The notes below the pieces were generated by a model. It was given only the letters and a program-made list of their open reading frames with translations, ran no database searches and had not been told where the DNA came from. Shown here in pieces: positions 45,061 through 54,315 of a DNA stretch of 64,000 bases (within the stretch, counting starts at the first letter, position 1; each line of letters begins with the position of its first letter). The stretch is from the NCBI GenBank assembly GCA_963678555.2, contig CAXXJA010000002.1:744001-808000 (forward strand), in the 5' to 3' direction. The DNA is from SABI01 sp963678555. GTDB lineage: Bacteria; Spirochaetota; Spirochaetia; Sphaerochaetales; Sphaerochaetaceae. The position numbers were made by a program, and so were the translations under genes.

Positions 45061-46529
45061 TGTCCAGTGAATTGAGTGAGGCAATCAGAAACCTCGTGAA
45101 CGAGCGCGGAATATCGAAGGATGTTGTTATTGAAACAGTCAAGGATGTCCTTCTTGCCGCTTATAAGAGAAAATTCGGAACCAGTGACAACGCTGTGGTG
45201 GAATTCAACGAAGAGACAGACAGCGTTGACCTCTATGCAATCAAGGAAATCGTCGACGATGATGACTTTGACGGCATGCATGATGAGATAGCCCTTTCCG
45301 ATGCCCGGGAATTTGAACCCAACTGCGATGTTGGAGATAAGCTCCAGATCTCCATTAACCCTCAGACCTTCGACCGTATCAGTGTTCAGAGCGCCAAGCA
45401 GAAAGCCAGACAGGAACTGAGAGAAATCCAGAACAACACCATCTACGCTGAATACAAGGCGAAAGAGGGTGAGATGATCATCGGGTACTATCAGAGAGAG
45501 AGCGAACGGGGCGATATGATCATCGACCTGGGAAAGATTGAGGGAATCCTTCCCAAGGCATTCCAGTCGCCCCGGGAATCATACAAGAAGAATGACAAGA
45601 TAAAGTGTTACGTATTCCGGGTCGAGAAACCTGAACGCGGCAACCCCAGAGTCGAACTGAGCCGAACTCATCCGGAATTCGTGAGAAAGCTGTTTGAACT
45701 TGAGGTGCCTGAAATCTACGATCACTCCATAGAAATTCACAAGATCGTCCGTGAACCGGGCTACAGGACCAAGATTGCAGTATATTCACACAGGAACGAT
45801 CTTGACCCCGTTGGGGCCTGTGTCGGGTTGAAGGGAATCCGAGTTCAGACTATTATGAGAGAGATGGAAGGGGAGAGAATTGATGTGCTCCGGTACGATA
45901 CCAATCCTATCGAATATATCAAGAACTCTCTCAGTCCTGCGGAAGTGAAGAAGGTTCTTATCGTAGATGAAGCAAAACGTACCGCTATTGCTGTAGTCGA
46001 TGATTCCCAGCTGTCCCTTGCCATCGGAAAACAGGGAATCAATGTCAGGCTTGCGAACAAGCTCGTTGACTGGATCATTGATGTGAAGACAGTTGATCAG
46101 TACCGCGAGATGGATTTCGACTCAGATACCAGAGAACGGATTGATGCACTGTTCAACGGTGAACAGCAGTACATCGAAGAGTACAGTGATGAGTATGAAG
46201 AGCAGGAGCTCGTCCTTGAGGACATCGAGGGATTCAATGCTGAGCTCATCGAGAAACTTCACTATTACGACATCTATACGGTAGAGGAATTCGTCAATCT
46301 CAGCGATGATGAGATCGAAAGTTTCGAAGATATCGGACGGGCAGAGTTTGATGATGCTGTTAAACTGCTCTCTGAATATGTAGATATCGTTGAAGAAGAG
46401 CCTGCCGGAGAAGAAGAAGTTGAGTTCGCCTGTCCAGAATGCGGAGCAACTCTCACTCCCGAAATGACTCAGTGCCCCTCCTGTGGAGTCGGACTGAGTT
46501 TCGAAGAAGTTGAAGTGGATGAGGAGTAA
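45060..46529 (+). CDS. nusA: Transcription factor NusA with a C-terminal zinc ribbon
   Basis: 489 residues. Domains: N-terminal RNAP-binding domain, S1 (about 135-200), two KH domains (about 200-345, with DPVGACVGLKGIRVQTI and AIGKQGINVRLA), an HhH-like acidic region (about 380-445), then CPECGATLTPEMTQCPSC (Cys 458, 461, 472, 475), a zinc-ribbon not present in E. coli NusA. It stimulates pausing, termination and antitermination. GGGAGGA eight bases before ATG 45060 fixes the start; an upstream ATG at 45042 overlaps rimP. Confidence 0.94.
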   Translation: MSSELSEAIRNLVNERGISKDVVIETVKDVLLAAYKRKFGTSDNAVVEFNEETDSVDLYAIKEIVDDDDFDGMHDEIALSDAREFEPNCDVGDKLQISINPQTFDRISVQSAKQKARQELREIQNNTIYAEYKAKEGEMIIGYYQRESERGDMIIDLGKIEGILPKAFQSPRESYKKNDKIKCYVFRVEKPERGNPRVELSRTHPEFVRKLFELEVPEIYDHSIEIHKIVREPGYRTKIAVYSHRNDLDPVGACVGLKGIRVQTIMREMEGERIDVLRYDTNPIEYIKNSLSPAEVKKVLIVDEAKRTAIAVVDDSQLSLAIGKQGINVRLANKLVDWIIDVKTVDQYREMDFDSDTRERIDALFNGEQQYIEEYSDEYEEQELVLEDIEGFNAELIEKLHYYDIYTVEEFVNLSDDEIESFEDIGRAEFDDAVKLLSEYVDIVEEEPAGEEEVEFACPECGATLTPEMTQCPSCGVGLSFEEVEVDEE

Positions 46530-46541
46530 CGACAATATACT

Positions 46542-49241
46542 ATGAGTGATGATAAGAATACGATCAAAACGACCCTGATAAAACAGACGAAACCGACCTC
46601 TCAGGAGGAGACCGCCTTCAAGGCTTCTCATAAACATACTGAGAAAAAGAAGGTCGTAGTCGTCAAAAAGCGGGTCGTTGTGGTCAAGCCGCAGGCAAAA
46701 CACCCCCAAAAAAGTGCCCAGGAAGAACCTTCTGAGCCACAGAAGACACAGACCGTAGAGTCTCAGGTCCTCAGGGGTGATAAGAAGGAAGAGGCCGCAG
46801 CTTCTGCGGAGCCAATGCGATCTGCCGAGCCTGCTCAGACGTCAGGAAAAACTCCTCCTGCCAATCCTCCCAGGACGAATCAAGGGGCCAGACCCTCTCA
46901 GACACAGACGCCTCAGAGAACCCAGTCCCCTCAGAGACCTCAGCAGTCACGTTCAACGGTACGTCGCAAGGCCCCTGAACCATTCAAACGTACGCCTAAT
47001 GCAGGAGTGTCAACGATTAAGGTCATTGATCCGAAGAACCTGCCTCCCGTACCCGGTCAGGGACAGAATGCGCAGGCGCACGTCGAATGGAGAAAGACCA
47101 ATCCGAACCCCGATACACAGCGTGCTCCTGGCACCGGTCCCAGAAAGGTCGGTCAGGTGGGAGGGTACAATCCCCGGCAAAATGCCGGTGAACGTCCACC
47201 GAGAAACACTGGCGGTCCCGGCATGGCTCCCCGGCGGTTCAATACCGGAGGACGCCCCTCTGACAATACCGGTCGGCCCGGCGGTCCCAGACCACCGCGC
47301 CCCAGCGGACCCCGTCCCGGCGGATACACCCCGCGAAGTGATACTCCGGAGACGACAGATGCCCACAAGCCCGGCAAGAAGGTCTTCCGCAAGAAGAAGA
47401 ACTTTACCAAACGGGAAAAGGAAACGGAGAAGAACTTCCAGATCAAGAAGAAGGACATTCACCGCGCGAATCCTGTACCGAAGAAAATCGATATCATGGA
47501 TGTCATCACGGTCTCGGATCTTGCAAAGAAGATGAATCTCAAGGCGAACGAGGTTATAGCAAAACTCTTCGAAATGGGTATGATGGTCACCATCAATCAG
47601 CAGATCGATTCTGATGTAGCCACTATTATTGCAAATGAATACAACTGTGAGGTGAATCTCGTCTCTCTGTATGATGAGACGCTCATTCAGACCGAGGACG
47701 ATAGTGCTGAGGATCTCGTCCACAGAGCACCGATCGTCACAATCATGGGTCACGTAGACCATGGTAAGACAAAGCTCCTCGATGCCATCAGAAGCACTGA
47801 TGTCGTTGCCGGTGAGTTCGGTGGTATCACCCAGCACATCGGAGCCTACAAGGTTTCACTTCCTGAGAGGGGAGACATTGTTTTCCTTGATACTCCCGGA
47901 CACGCTGCATTTACCATGATGAGAGCACGGGGTGCTCAGGTGACTGATATCGTCGTCCTTGTCGTTGCGGCAAATGACGGTGTCATGCCTCAGACAATCG
48001 AAGCTATTGACCATGCCAAGGCTGCCAAGGTCCCCATCATCGTTGCTGTGAACAAAATAGACCTGCATGATGCGAATGTTGACAGGGTCAAGCAGCAGCT
48101 CTCGGATCATGGTCTGATGCCTGAAGACTGGGGCGGTGATACCCTGTTCTGTGAACTCTCTGCTCTTAAGGGGATCGGTATCGATGAACTTCTCGATACA
48201 ATCCTGCTTCAGGCTGAGATGCTCGAACTCACAGCAAACCCCAATGTCAGAGCTGAAGGCAAGATTATCGAAAGCAGGATCGACCCGGGTCGTGGAACTG
48301 TCGCCTCGATCATCATAGAACGCGGAACACTGAGAATTGGGGACAACTTCGTTGCCGGTATCTATCCCGGAAAAGTGAGAGCCATGACCGACGATCACGG
48401 TCAGAGAATTCTCGAGGCAGGACCTGCGACCCCCGTTGAGATTACTGGTCTGAGTGATATTCCCGGAGCAGGTGATCCGTTCCAGGTGACCGAGAATGAC
48501 AAGCAGGCACGTCAGGTCGGAAGCAAACGGCAGGAGCTCGAACGACTGGGTCAGGCGAAGAACGTGAAGAAAGTAACACTGGACAACATCTTCGACAAAC
48601 TCCAGGATGGAGAGATCCAGGAATTCAACGTCATTATCAAAGGTGATGTACAGGGTTCAGTCGAGGCCGTCCAGCATGCTCTTGAAAAGCTGAGCAATAA
48701 GGAGATCAGACTCAATGCGATCAGAGCTTCGGCGGGTGCGATCATCGAAGATGATATTAACCTTGCCATAGCTTCTAACGCTCTGGTTCTTGGTTTCAAT
48801 GTCCGTCCTACGCCCCGTGCACAGACTCTTGCGGAACAGGAGAAGATCGAAATCCGCAAGTACAACATCATCTACGATGCGGTTGATGATATCCGGGATG
48901 CGATGGAAGGCATGCTTTCTCCCGAACGCACCGAAATCATCATCGGTACTCTTGAAGTGCGTGATACCTTCAAGGTTCCCAAGATTGGAACCATTGCCGG
49001 CTGTTACGTGACAAGCGGTAAGATCAGAAGAAATGCACAGGTCAATGTGATACGTGACAGTATCCGCGTCCATACGGGCAAGATCAGTTCACTGAAACGC
49101 TTCAAGGATGACGCGAAAGAGGTCGCAGAAGGATTTGAATGCGGTGTCGGCATAGAGAACTATCAGGATCTGAGAAGCGAGGACATTCTGGAAGTGATTG
49201 ATGTCGTCGAAAAGAAGAGGAAGCTGGTGGCAGATGAGTAA
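46542..49241 (+). CDS. infB: Translation initiation factor IF-2
   Basis: 899 residues. A long disordered N-terminal part, first Lys-rich and then rich in Pro, Arg and Gly (about 70-290), is followed by the IF2-N domain (about 315-365), the GTPase domain with GHVDHGKT near 402, DTPGHAAF near 448 and NKID near 503, and the C1/C2 domains that bind fMet-tRNA. The Pro/Arg/Gly stretch has no clean repeat unit. The GAGGAG preceding ATG 46542 is about 15 nt away, inside nusA. rbfA overlaps its last 8 nt. Confidence 0.97.
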   Translation: MSDDKNTIKTTLIKQTKPTSQEETAFKASHKHTEKKKVVVVKKRVVVVKPQAKHPQKSAQEEPSEPQKTQTVESQVLRGDKKEEAAASAEPMRSAEPAQTSGKTPPANPPRTNQGARPSQTQTPQRTQSPQRPQQSRSTVRRKAPEPFKRTPNAGVSTIKVIDPKNLPPVPGQGQNAQAHVEWRKTNPNPDTQRAPGTGPRKVGQVGGYNPRQNAGERPPRNTGGPGMAPRRFNTGGRPSDNTGRPGGPRPPRPSGPRPGGYTPRSDTPETTDAHKPGKKVFRKKKNFTKREKETEKNFQIKKKDIHRANPVPKKIDIMDVITVSDLAKKMNLKANEVIAKLFEMGMMVTINQQIDSDVATIIANEYNCEVNLVSLYDETLIQTEDDSAEDLVHRAPIVTIMGHVDHGKTKLLDAIRSTDVVAGEFGGITQHIGAYKVSLPERGDIVFLDTPGHAAFTMMRARGAQVTDIVVLVVAANDGVMPQTIEAIDHAKAAKVPIIVAVNKIDLHDANVDRVKQQLSDHGLMPEDWGGDTLFCELSALKGIGIDELLDTILLQAEMLELTANPNVRAEGKIIESRIDPGRGTVASIIIERGTLRIGDNFVAGIYPGKVRAMTDDHGQRILEAGPATPVEITGLSDIPGAGDPFQVTENDKQARQVGSKRQELERLGQAKNVKKVTLDNIFDKLQDGEIQEFNVIIKGDVQGSVEAVQHALEKLSNKEIRLNAIRASAGAIIEDDINLAIASNALVLGFNVRPTPRAQTLAEQEKIEIRKYNIIYDAVDDIRDAMEGMLSPERTEIIIGTLEVRDTFKVPKIGTIAGCYVTSGKIRRNAQVNVIRDSIRVHTGKISSLKRFKDDAKEVAEGFECGVGIENYQDLRSEDILEVIDVVEKKRKLVADE

Positions 49242-49578
49242 TCATGTACACGAACGTATCGAACAGCGTATCCAGAAGGCGATCGGAACAATGATCGTAA
49301 CACAGGAGATAAAGCATCACAAACTGAGTCAGTTCGTCTCGGTGAGTGATGTGGTTCTCTCGAAGGATAAGGCCTACGCTACCGTATATATCTCCAGTTT
49401 TAGCGATGATGGATCTCTCAAGGAATCTGTTGAGGCCCTGCAGCACTCTGCGGGCTTCATACAGAGCCGACTTGGTAAGATACTCAAGACACGCAACACC
49501 CCTCATCTGAGATTCAAGGAAGACAACTCGATTGCCGAGGCGAAACGGATCAACGATCTCATCGATTCGCTTACATAG
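49234..49578 (+). CDS. rbfA: 30S ribosome-binding factor RbfA
   Basis: 114 residues. KH-like single domain with HKLSQFVSVSDVVLSKDKAYATVYIS, the family core, and FIQSRLGKILKTRNTPHLRFKEDNSI, its C-terminal part. It matures the 5' end of 16S rRNA in the cold. ATG 49234 overlaps the last 8 nt of infB and gives the normal start; the frame open from 49198 only extends into infB. Confidence 0.94.
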   Translation: MSNHVHERIEQRIQKAIGTMIVTQEIKHHKLSQFVSVSDVVLSKDKAYATVYISSFSDDGSLKESVEALQHSAGFIQSRLGKILKTRNTPHLRFKEDNSIAEAKRINDLIDSLT

Positions 49579-49588
49579 GGGTCGTTTC

Positions 49589-50506
49589 GTGTCTGGACGT
49601 TCCACGCTCATGCTTATCGATAAACCGACAGGCATCACCAGTTTCTCCTCACTTTCTCCCATCAAGCGCCATGTGAACAGAAAGACAGGTCATGCCGGGA
49701 CGCTCGATAAATTCGCCAGCGGCCTGATGATTGTGCTTACCGGTTCGTATACAAAACTTAACCCGATATTCTCTTCTCTCGATAAATCCTATCTGGCAGA
49801 GATACGCCTCGGTGCGGAAACCGACACGCTCGACCCGGAAGGGGAGGTGATAGCCACCTCCGCTCTTCCGTCTCTCGAAACGCTTACCCGGGTTATCGAC
49901 GAACAGTTCATCGGCACGATACTCCAGCACCCTCCGCTGTACTCGGCCATCCATATCAACGGAACGCGGGCTCATACCCTTGCACGCAAGGGAAGAGTCG
50001 ATATCGTACCCGATGCCCGCGAAGTCACTATCGCTTCGATCGATATCATCTCGTATACGGATGGACTTCTCACGCTTGATATCAGTTGCTCGAAGGGTAC
50101 CTATATCCGCTCCCTCGCCCGTGATATCGCACGAGCCTGTGATGCACGGGGATACGTTGAGAACCTGAGGCGGACTCGAATAGGTCCGTATCGTGTGGAG
50201 GATACCGCTGCGGGTATCGAGAAGGACCTCCTGCTTGCTCATGCAGAGGGGAGTCTTGATCGCCTGAGACAGATTCCCTTACTCGGACGCATTGAGCTCG
50301 ACGCCCCACGGGTTGAAGCCCTGCGTCACGGAAGAAGACCGGAAGTCAGTGAGTACGTAACGCATGATATTCCACTCGGTTCAGAGTATGCGCTTATCTA
50401 TGACAGTTCAGAGCAGGTGATCAGCATAGCCCGGCTTGACAGCACCGGTTCGGGAGCCGTGGTGAGGAATATCATACTTGACGGGGGTAACGATGGAGTT
50501 TCATGA
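49589..50506 (+). CDS. truB: tRNA pseudouridine(55) synthase TruB
   Basis: 305 residues. LMLIDKPTGITSFSSL, HAGTLDKFASGLMIVLTG with the catalytic Asp in GTLD, the tRNA-contacting YLAEIRLGAETDTLDPEGEV and SCSKGTYIRSLARDIA are all in place. GTG 49589 is preceded by AGGGGT and starts 10 nt after the rbfA stop. The C-terminal region (from about 240) is shorter than a full PUA domain. It overlaps ribF by 14 nt. Confidence 0.95.
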   Translation: MSGRSTLMLIDKPTGITSFSSLSPIKRHVNRKTGHAGTLDKFASGLMIVLTGSYTKLNPIFSSLDKSYLAEIRLGAETDTLDPEGEVIATSALPSLETLTRVIDEQFIGTILQHPPLYSAIHINGTRAHTLARKGRVDIVPDAREVTIASIDIISYTDGLLTLDISCSKGTYIRSLARDIARACDARGYVENLRRTRIGPYRVEDTAAGIEKDLLLAHAEGSLDRLRQIPLLGRIELDAPRVEALRHGRRPEVSEYVTHDIPLGSEYALIYDSSEQVISIARLDSTGSGAVVRNIILDGGNDGVS

Positions 50507-51356
50507 CTTTGATCAGCTCCTCTCTTCCCGGACCTTTGCAACCCGGAAAGCTGTTATCTGCATAGGAGTGTTCGACGGGATCCACATCGGCCACCAGGCT
50601 ATCATGTCTGCTGCCCGTGCAGAGGCCGCTCGAAGAGTGGATGCAAAGACGGTCGTGTTCACCTTCGCACAGAACCCCAAGATGATGCTTGCGACGTCCC
50701 CCCTCACCGAGCCTCTTCTTTCCATGAGGCAGGCAGAGGAACTGTACGAACAGTTGGAAGTCGATATCGTGGTGGTGATTGACTTTTCCCCTGATTTCAG
50801 TAAACTGTCAGGAGAAGAGTTCATCGAAAGATGTACTCAAATATTTGATGTGCAGGCAATTGTTGTAGGGGATAACTTCAGATGCGGATACCGGGGGACA
50901 ACCGGCCCTCAGGAGATCCGGAACTTCCTTTTCAGAACAGGACGGCACATTGATGTACTCGTACCGACCACGTACCGTTTATCAGACGGTACCGTTGACA
51001 GCAGTACGGTAGTTCGTACTGCGATATTACAGGGTGACATGGGGCTGATACCCCAGTTGCTCGGCAGATATCATTCATTGGATCTGGGCCATATACCTTC
51101 CAGTATTCATGAGTGGCCTCTGCTCGTACCGATAGACTCGTTCATGCAGCTCCTGCCGCCACCGGGATTGTATGAAGGATATCTCAGGCTGAATCACTGT
51201 TCACAGGCATTCAGCTGCCGCTGCTGTATTTCTGCGGAACGTATTGAATTCTCCATAGGAGAAGGTGACCGGAAATATATTCAGCAGAGGATGTCCCATG
51301 AATCGTATCGGTTGGATAGTTTTGAATTTACAAAGGAGAAAGCACAGACATGCTGA
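50493..51356 (+). CDS. ribF: RibF-like FAD synthetase, riboflavin kinase domain not recognisable
   Basis: 287 residues. The N-terminal nucleotidyltransferase domain is clear: GVFDGIHIGHQ near residue 28 and VVGDNFRCGYR near 125, with the DGTVDSSTVVRTAI segment that ends the FAD synthetase domain. The C-terminal 110 residues correspond in position to the riboflavin kinase domain, but the GxxxPTAN and related motifs are missing, so kinase function is doubtful. It may use FMN made elsewhere or have a changed role. ATG 50493 has GGGGGTAA in front; the stop overlaps rpsO. Confidence 0.8.
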   Translation: MEFHDFDQLLSSRTFATRKAVICIGVFDGIHIGHQAIMSAARAEAARRVDAKTVVFTFAQNPKMMLATSPLTEPLLSMRQAEELYEQLEVDIVVVIDFSPDFSKLSGEEFIERCTQIFDVQAIVVGDNFRCGYRGTTGPQEIRNFLFRTGRHIDVLVPTTYRLSDGTVDSSTVVRTAILQGDMGLIPQLLGRYHSLDLGHIPSSIHEWPLLVPIDSFMQLLPPPGLYEGYLRLNHCSQAFSCRCCISAERIEFSIGEGDRKYIQQRMSHESYRLDSFEFTKEKAQTC

Positions 51357-51616
51357 CGAGCGAACAGAAAAAAGAAATTATTGCTACCTATGGTGGAGAC
51401 GAAGCGAATTCAGGCTCTGCTGAAGTGCAGGTGGCACTTCTGACAGCACGGATCAAGGACCTTCAGGATCACTTCAAGGCCTATCCGAAAGACCACGCAA
51501 GCAGAAGAGGACTTCTCAAGATGGTAGGTAGAAGACGACGTCTTCTCAAGTACATCAGACTGAAGGACGTCACGAGATACAGAACACTCATCCAGCAGCT
51601 TGGACTGAGAAAGTAA
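51350..51616 (+). CDS. rpsO: 30S ribosomal protein S15
   Basis: 88 residues, the exact length for S15, which binds the central domain of 16S rRNA. The family marks are GSAEVQVALLTARIKDLQDHFK, HASRRGLLKMVGRRRRLLKY and YRTLIQQLGLRK. It overlaps the ribF stop and is followed by a stem-loop before pnp, the gene order known from E. coli, where S15 autoregulates. Confidence 0.97.
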   Translation: MLTSEQKKEIIATYGGDEANSGSAEVQVALLTARIKDLQDHFKAYPKDHASRRGLLKMVGRRRRLLKYIRLKDVTRYRTLIQQLGLRK

Positions 51617-51650
51617 GTAATGATACATACACACAATTGAGTGAAAGATC

Positions 51651-51692
51651 AGCCTCCTGCAGTTGCCCATCTCAGGTAACGTGGAGGCTTTT
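51651..51692 (+). terminator. Hairpin terminator between rpsO and pnp
   Basis: Long stem: AGCCTCC (51651-51657) with GGAGGCT (51683-51689), and an inner GTTGCC (51662-51667) with GGTAAC (51675-51680) that pairs with one G-U. It is followed by a T-rich TTTTCT. As pnp starts 46 nt later without a clear new promoter, it probably causes partial termination or is a processing site. Confidence 0.7.
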
Positions 51693-51737
51693 CTCATCTC
51701 AGAAGAACATACAAAGACGTAAAAGAAGTAGGAAATC

Positions 51738-53849
51738 ATGGAAACAAAGAAAGTAGAAATGAAGCTCAATTCAGGGACTCTGGTTCTTGAAACAGGAAAG
51801 ATGGCCAAACAGGCAAACGGATCGGTTTTCGCGACCTTTGAAGGATCAAGCGTACTTGCAACCGTCTGTGCCGGCAGAGTGCCGGAAACCCCATTGGATT
51901 ATGTACCGCTCCAGGTAGAGTATAACGAGAAATATTATGCGGCAGGGAAGATCCCCGGCGGATTCCTCAAACGGGAAGGCAGACCCAAAGACAAGGAGAT
52001 CCTTGTGTGCCGTCTCATTGACCGCCCGATGAGACCGCTTTTTGATAAGGCATTCGGACGTGAGATTCAGGTTGTTCCCACTGTCATCTCGAGTGACATG
52101 GTCAATCCCCCTGATATCATCGCCATGATCGCCAGCAGCGCTGCTGTCACGATCAGTGATATTCCCTTTAACGGGCCGATAGCTGCAGTGCGTGTCGCCC
52201 TCATCGGGGATGAATATGTGATCAACCCCACCTTCCAGCAGATTGAGGAAGCTCTCCTTGAGATCGTCGTCGCAGGTACGGAAAAGGGTATCACGATGGT
52301 CGAAGGCGGTGCAAAGCAGGTATCCGAGGAGCAGATGCTCCAGGCAATTGAGACAGCTCAGCCGGTCATCGCCGATCTGTGTGCTGTGCAGGTTGAACTC
52401 GCAAAGCTCGCTGGAAAGGAAAAACTGCCCCTGATGGAGATCGATAATGACATGTCCTTCCTCGACCCGGTGAGGGAATGGGCGTATCCCCTGATACAGA
52501 AAGCATCCTTCGTCAAGGGTAAGGCCGAACGTCATGATGCGATCAGTCAGGTGAAGACCGAAGCACAGGAGAAGTTCGCTGAACTGCTTGAAGCGAGCGA
52601 AAAACCTGAGAAATTCAACAAGCTGTTCGAGGAAATGGAATACACGATCCTCCGTTCCTCCATCCTCGATAACGGTGTCCGTGTTGATGGACGAAAGGTC
52701 GATGATATCAGGAAGATCTCCTGTGAAGTCGGCGTTCTTGCACGTGCCCACGGGTCAGCACTGTTTACCAGAGGTGAGACTCAGGCACTGGCGACTACCA
52801 CGCTCGGAACCTCAAGCGACGAACAGATGTTCGACACCATCGATGGGGATAAACACTTCAGCAACTTCATGCTTCACTATAACTTCCCCCCCTTCAGTGT
52901 CGGTGAGACCGGAAGGCTCTCCACCGGAAGACGTGAGATCGGTCACGGCCATCTTGCTCAGAGAGCGATCCAGGGTGTGCTGCCGGTCAAGGAGGATTTC
53001 CCGTACACGATGAGAATCGTTTCTGAGATCCTCGAATCCAATGGTTCATCATCCATGGCCAGCGTCTGCGGAGGATGTCTGTCCCTGATGGACGCCGGAG
53101 TCAAGGTGAAGGACATGGTCGCAGGTATCGCCATGGGACTCATCACTGAAGGTGAGAACTATGAACGCTATGCGGTACTCTCCGACATTCTCGGTGAAGA
53201 GGATCACCTCGGTGACATGGACTTCAAGGTGGCCGGATCGAGAAAGGGTATCACTGCATTCCAGATGGATATCAAGATTGCAGGCGTCACCCGTGAGATC
53301 ATGGCCAAGGCTCTTGAACAGGCCAAAGCCGGAAGACTCCATATCCTGGGCATCATGGAACAGACAATCGATACTCCACGAAGTGAGATCTCAAAGTACG
53401 CACCGAAGATCCTTACCTTCAAGGTCGATGAAGAGAAGATCGGAGCCGTTATCGGAACCGGCGGAAAGACCATCAAAGGAATCGCCGAGCAGACCGGTGC
53501 TGAGGTGAATATCGACAATGACGGTACCGTGATGATCTACGGAAAGAACAGTGAATCAGCCAGCAGAGCGCTGGAACTGGTCAAGTCTATCGTGGAAGAA
53601 CCGGAACCCGGCCGTATCTATCAGGGCACAGTGAAGCGTATCATGGACTTCGGAGCCTTCGTTGAGATCCTGCCAGGAAAAGAAGGACTCTGTCACATTT
53701 CCAAGCTTGCACGCAAGCGTGTCAACAATGTAAATGACGTGCTTGAAGTGAACCAGCAGATCCCTGTGAAGTTACTCGATGTTGACCGAATGGGAAGACT
53801 TAACCTTTCATACATTGACGCACTGGAAGATCAGGAAAAGAACAAATAA
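51738..53849 (+). CDS. pnp: Polyribonucleotide nucleotidyltransferase (PNPase)
   Basis: 703 residues. Two RNase PH-like domains (about 10-145 and 320-555, the second with RRTIRGH-type RREIGHG and VCGGCLSLMDAG), an alpha-helical linker, then KH (about 565-620, with GTGGKTIK) and S1 (about 630-700, with MDFGAFVEILPGKEGLCHIS). It degrades mRNA from the 3' end. AAAGAAGTAGG lies before ATG 51738. It is the first gene after the rpsO terminator and precedes dut by 18 nt. Confidence 0.98.
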   Translation: METKKVEMKLNSGTLVLETGKMAKQANGSVFATFEGSSVLATVCAGRVPETPLDYVPLQVEYNEKYYAAGKIPGGFLKREGRPKDKEILVCRLIDRPMRPLFDKAFGREIQVVPTVISSDMVNPPDIIAMIASSAAVTISDIPFNGPIAAVRVALIGDEYVINPTFQQIEEALLEIVVAGTEKGITMVEGGAKQVSEEQMLQAIETAQPVIADLCAVQVELAKLAGKEKLPLMEIDNDMSFLDPVREWAYPLIQKASFVKGKAERHDAISQVKTEAQEKFAELLEASEKPEKFNKLFEEMEYTILRSSILDNGVRVDGRKVDDIRKISCEVGVLARAHGSALFTRGETQALATTTLGTSSDEQMFDTIDGDKHFSNFMLHYNFPPFSVGETGRLSTGRREIGHGHLAQRAIQGVLPVKEDFPYTMRIVSEILESNGSSSMASVCGGCLSLMDAGVKVKDMVAGIAMGLITEGENYERYAVLSDILGEEDHLGDMDFKVAGSRKGITAFQMDIKIAGVTREIMAKALEQAKAGRLHILGIMEQTIDTPRSEISKYAPKILTFKVDEEKIGAVIGTGGKTIKGIAEQTGAEVNIDNDGTVMIYGKNSESASRALELVKSIVEEPEPGRIYQGTVKRIMDFGAFVEILPGKEGLCHISKLARKRVNNVNDVLEVNQQIPVKLLDVDRMGRLNLSYIDALEDQEKNK

Positions 53850-53867
53850 CCAGGGAGGGGAGTCGAC

Positions 53868-54314
53868 ATGGATCTGCTTACGATACTCACAAAAAGAAAA
53901 GCCGGAAGTGTCCTCCCCGAATATCATTCGATACAGGCCTCCGGGGCTGATCTGAGGGCCTTCCTTCCGGAGGGCCCTGTCACTCTCTCTTCCCGTGGAG
54001 GGTATGCACTGATCCCCACAGGACTGATCCTCGAGATACCTGACGGGTATGAGGGTCAGGTCAGGCCGAGAAGCGGACTCGCAGCCAGACACGGAGTTAC
54101 CGTCCTCAATGCTCCGGGTACGATAGATGCGGACTACCGGGGCGAAGTGCAGGTCATTCTCATAAACCACGGGAGCGAGGACGTTGTCATTCAGAACGGA
54201 GATAGGATAGCACAGCTTGTCATTGCACCTGTGATCAAAGTACAGTTTATTCCTACCCACTCGACAAGTGAAACACAACGGGGAAGTGGAGGATTCGGAT
54301 CGACAGGAGTCTGA
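53868..54314 (+). CDS. dut: Deoxyuridine 5'-triphosphate nucleotidohydrolase
   Basis: 148 residues, the trimeric dUTPase form. All five motifs are in order: ASGADLRA, RPRSGLAARHG, NAPGTIDADYRGE, GDRIAQLVI and RGSGGFGSTG. It keeps uracil out of DNA and supplies dUMP. GGGAGGGG is just before ATG 53868. lptF follows almost at once, after the stop. Confidence 0.96.
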   Translation: MDLLTILTKRKAGSVLPEYHSIQASGADLRAFLPEGPVTLSSRGGYALIPTGLILEIPDGYEGQVRPRSGLAARHGVTVLNAPGTIDADYRGEVQVILINHGSEDVVIQNGDRIAQLVIAPVIKVQFIPTHSTSETQRGSGGFGSTGV

Positions 54315-54315
54315 T

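Noticed and set aside
47010..47837. A 275-codon minus-strand ORF opposite infB
   Set aside because: Shadow of the Pro/Arg/Gly-rich and G-domain region of IF-2.
51846..52751. A 301-codon minus-strand ORF opposite pnp
   Set aside because: Shadow of PNPase; Cys/His/Asp-rich nonsense with no ribosome site.
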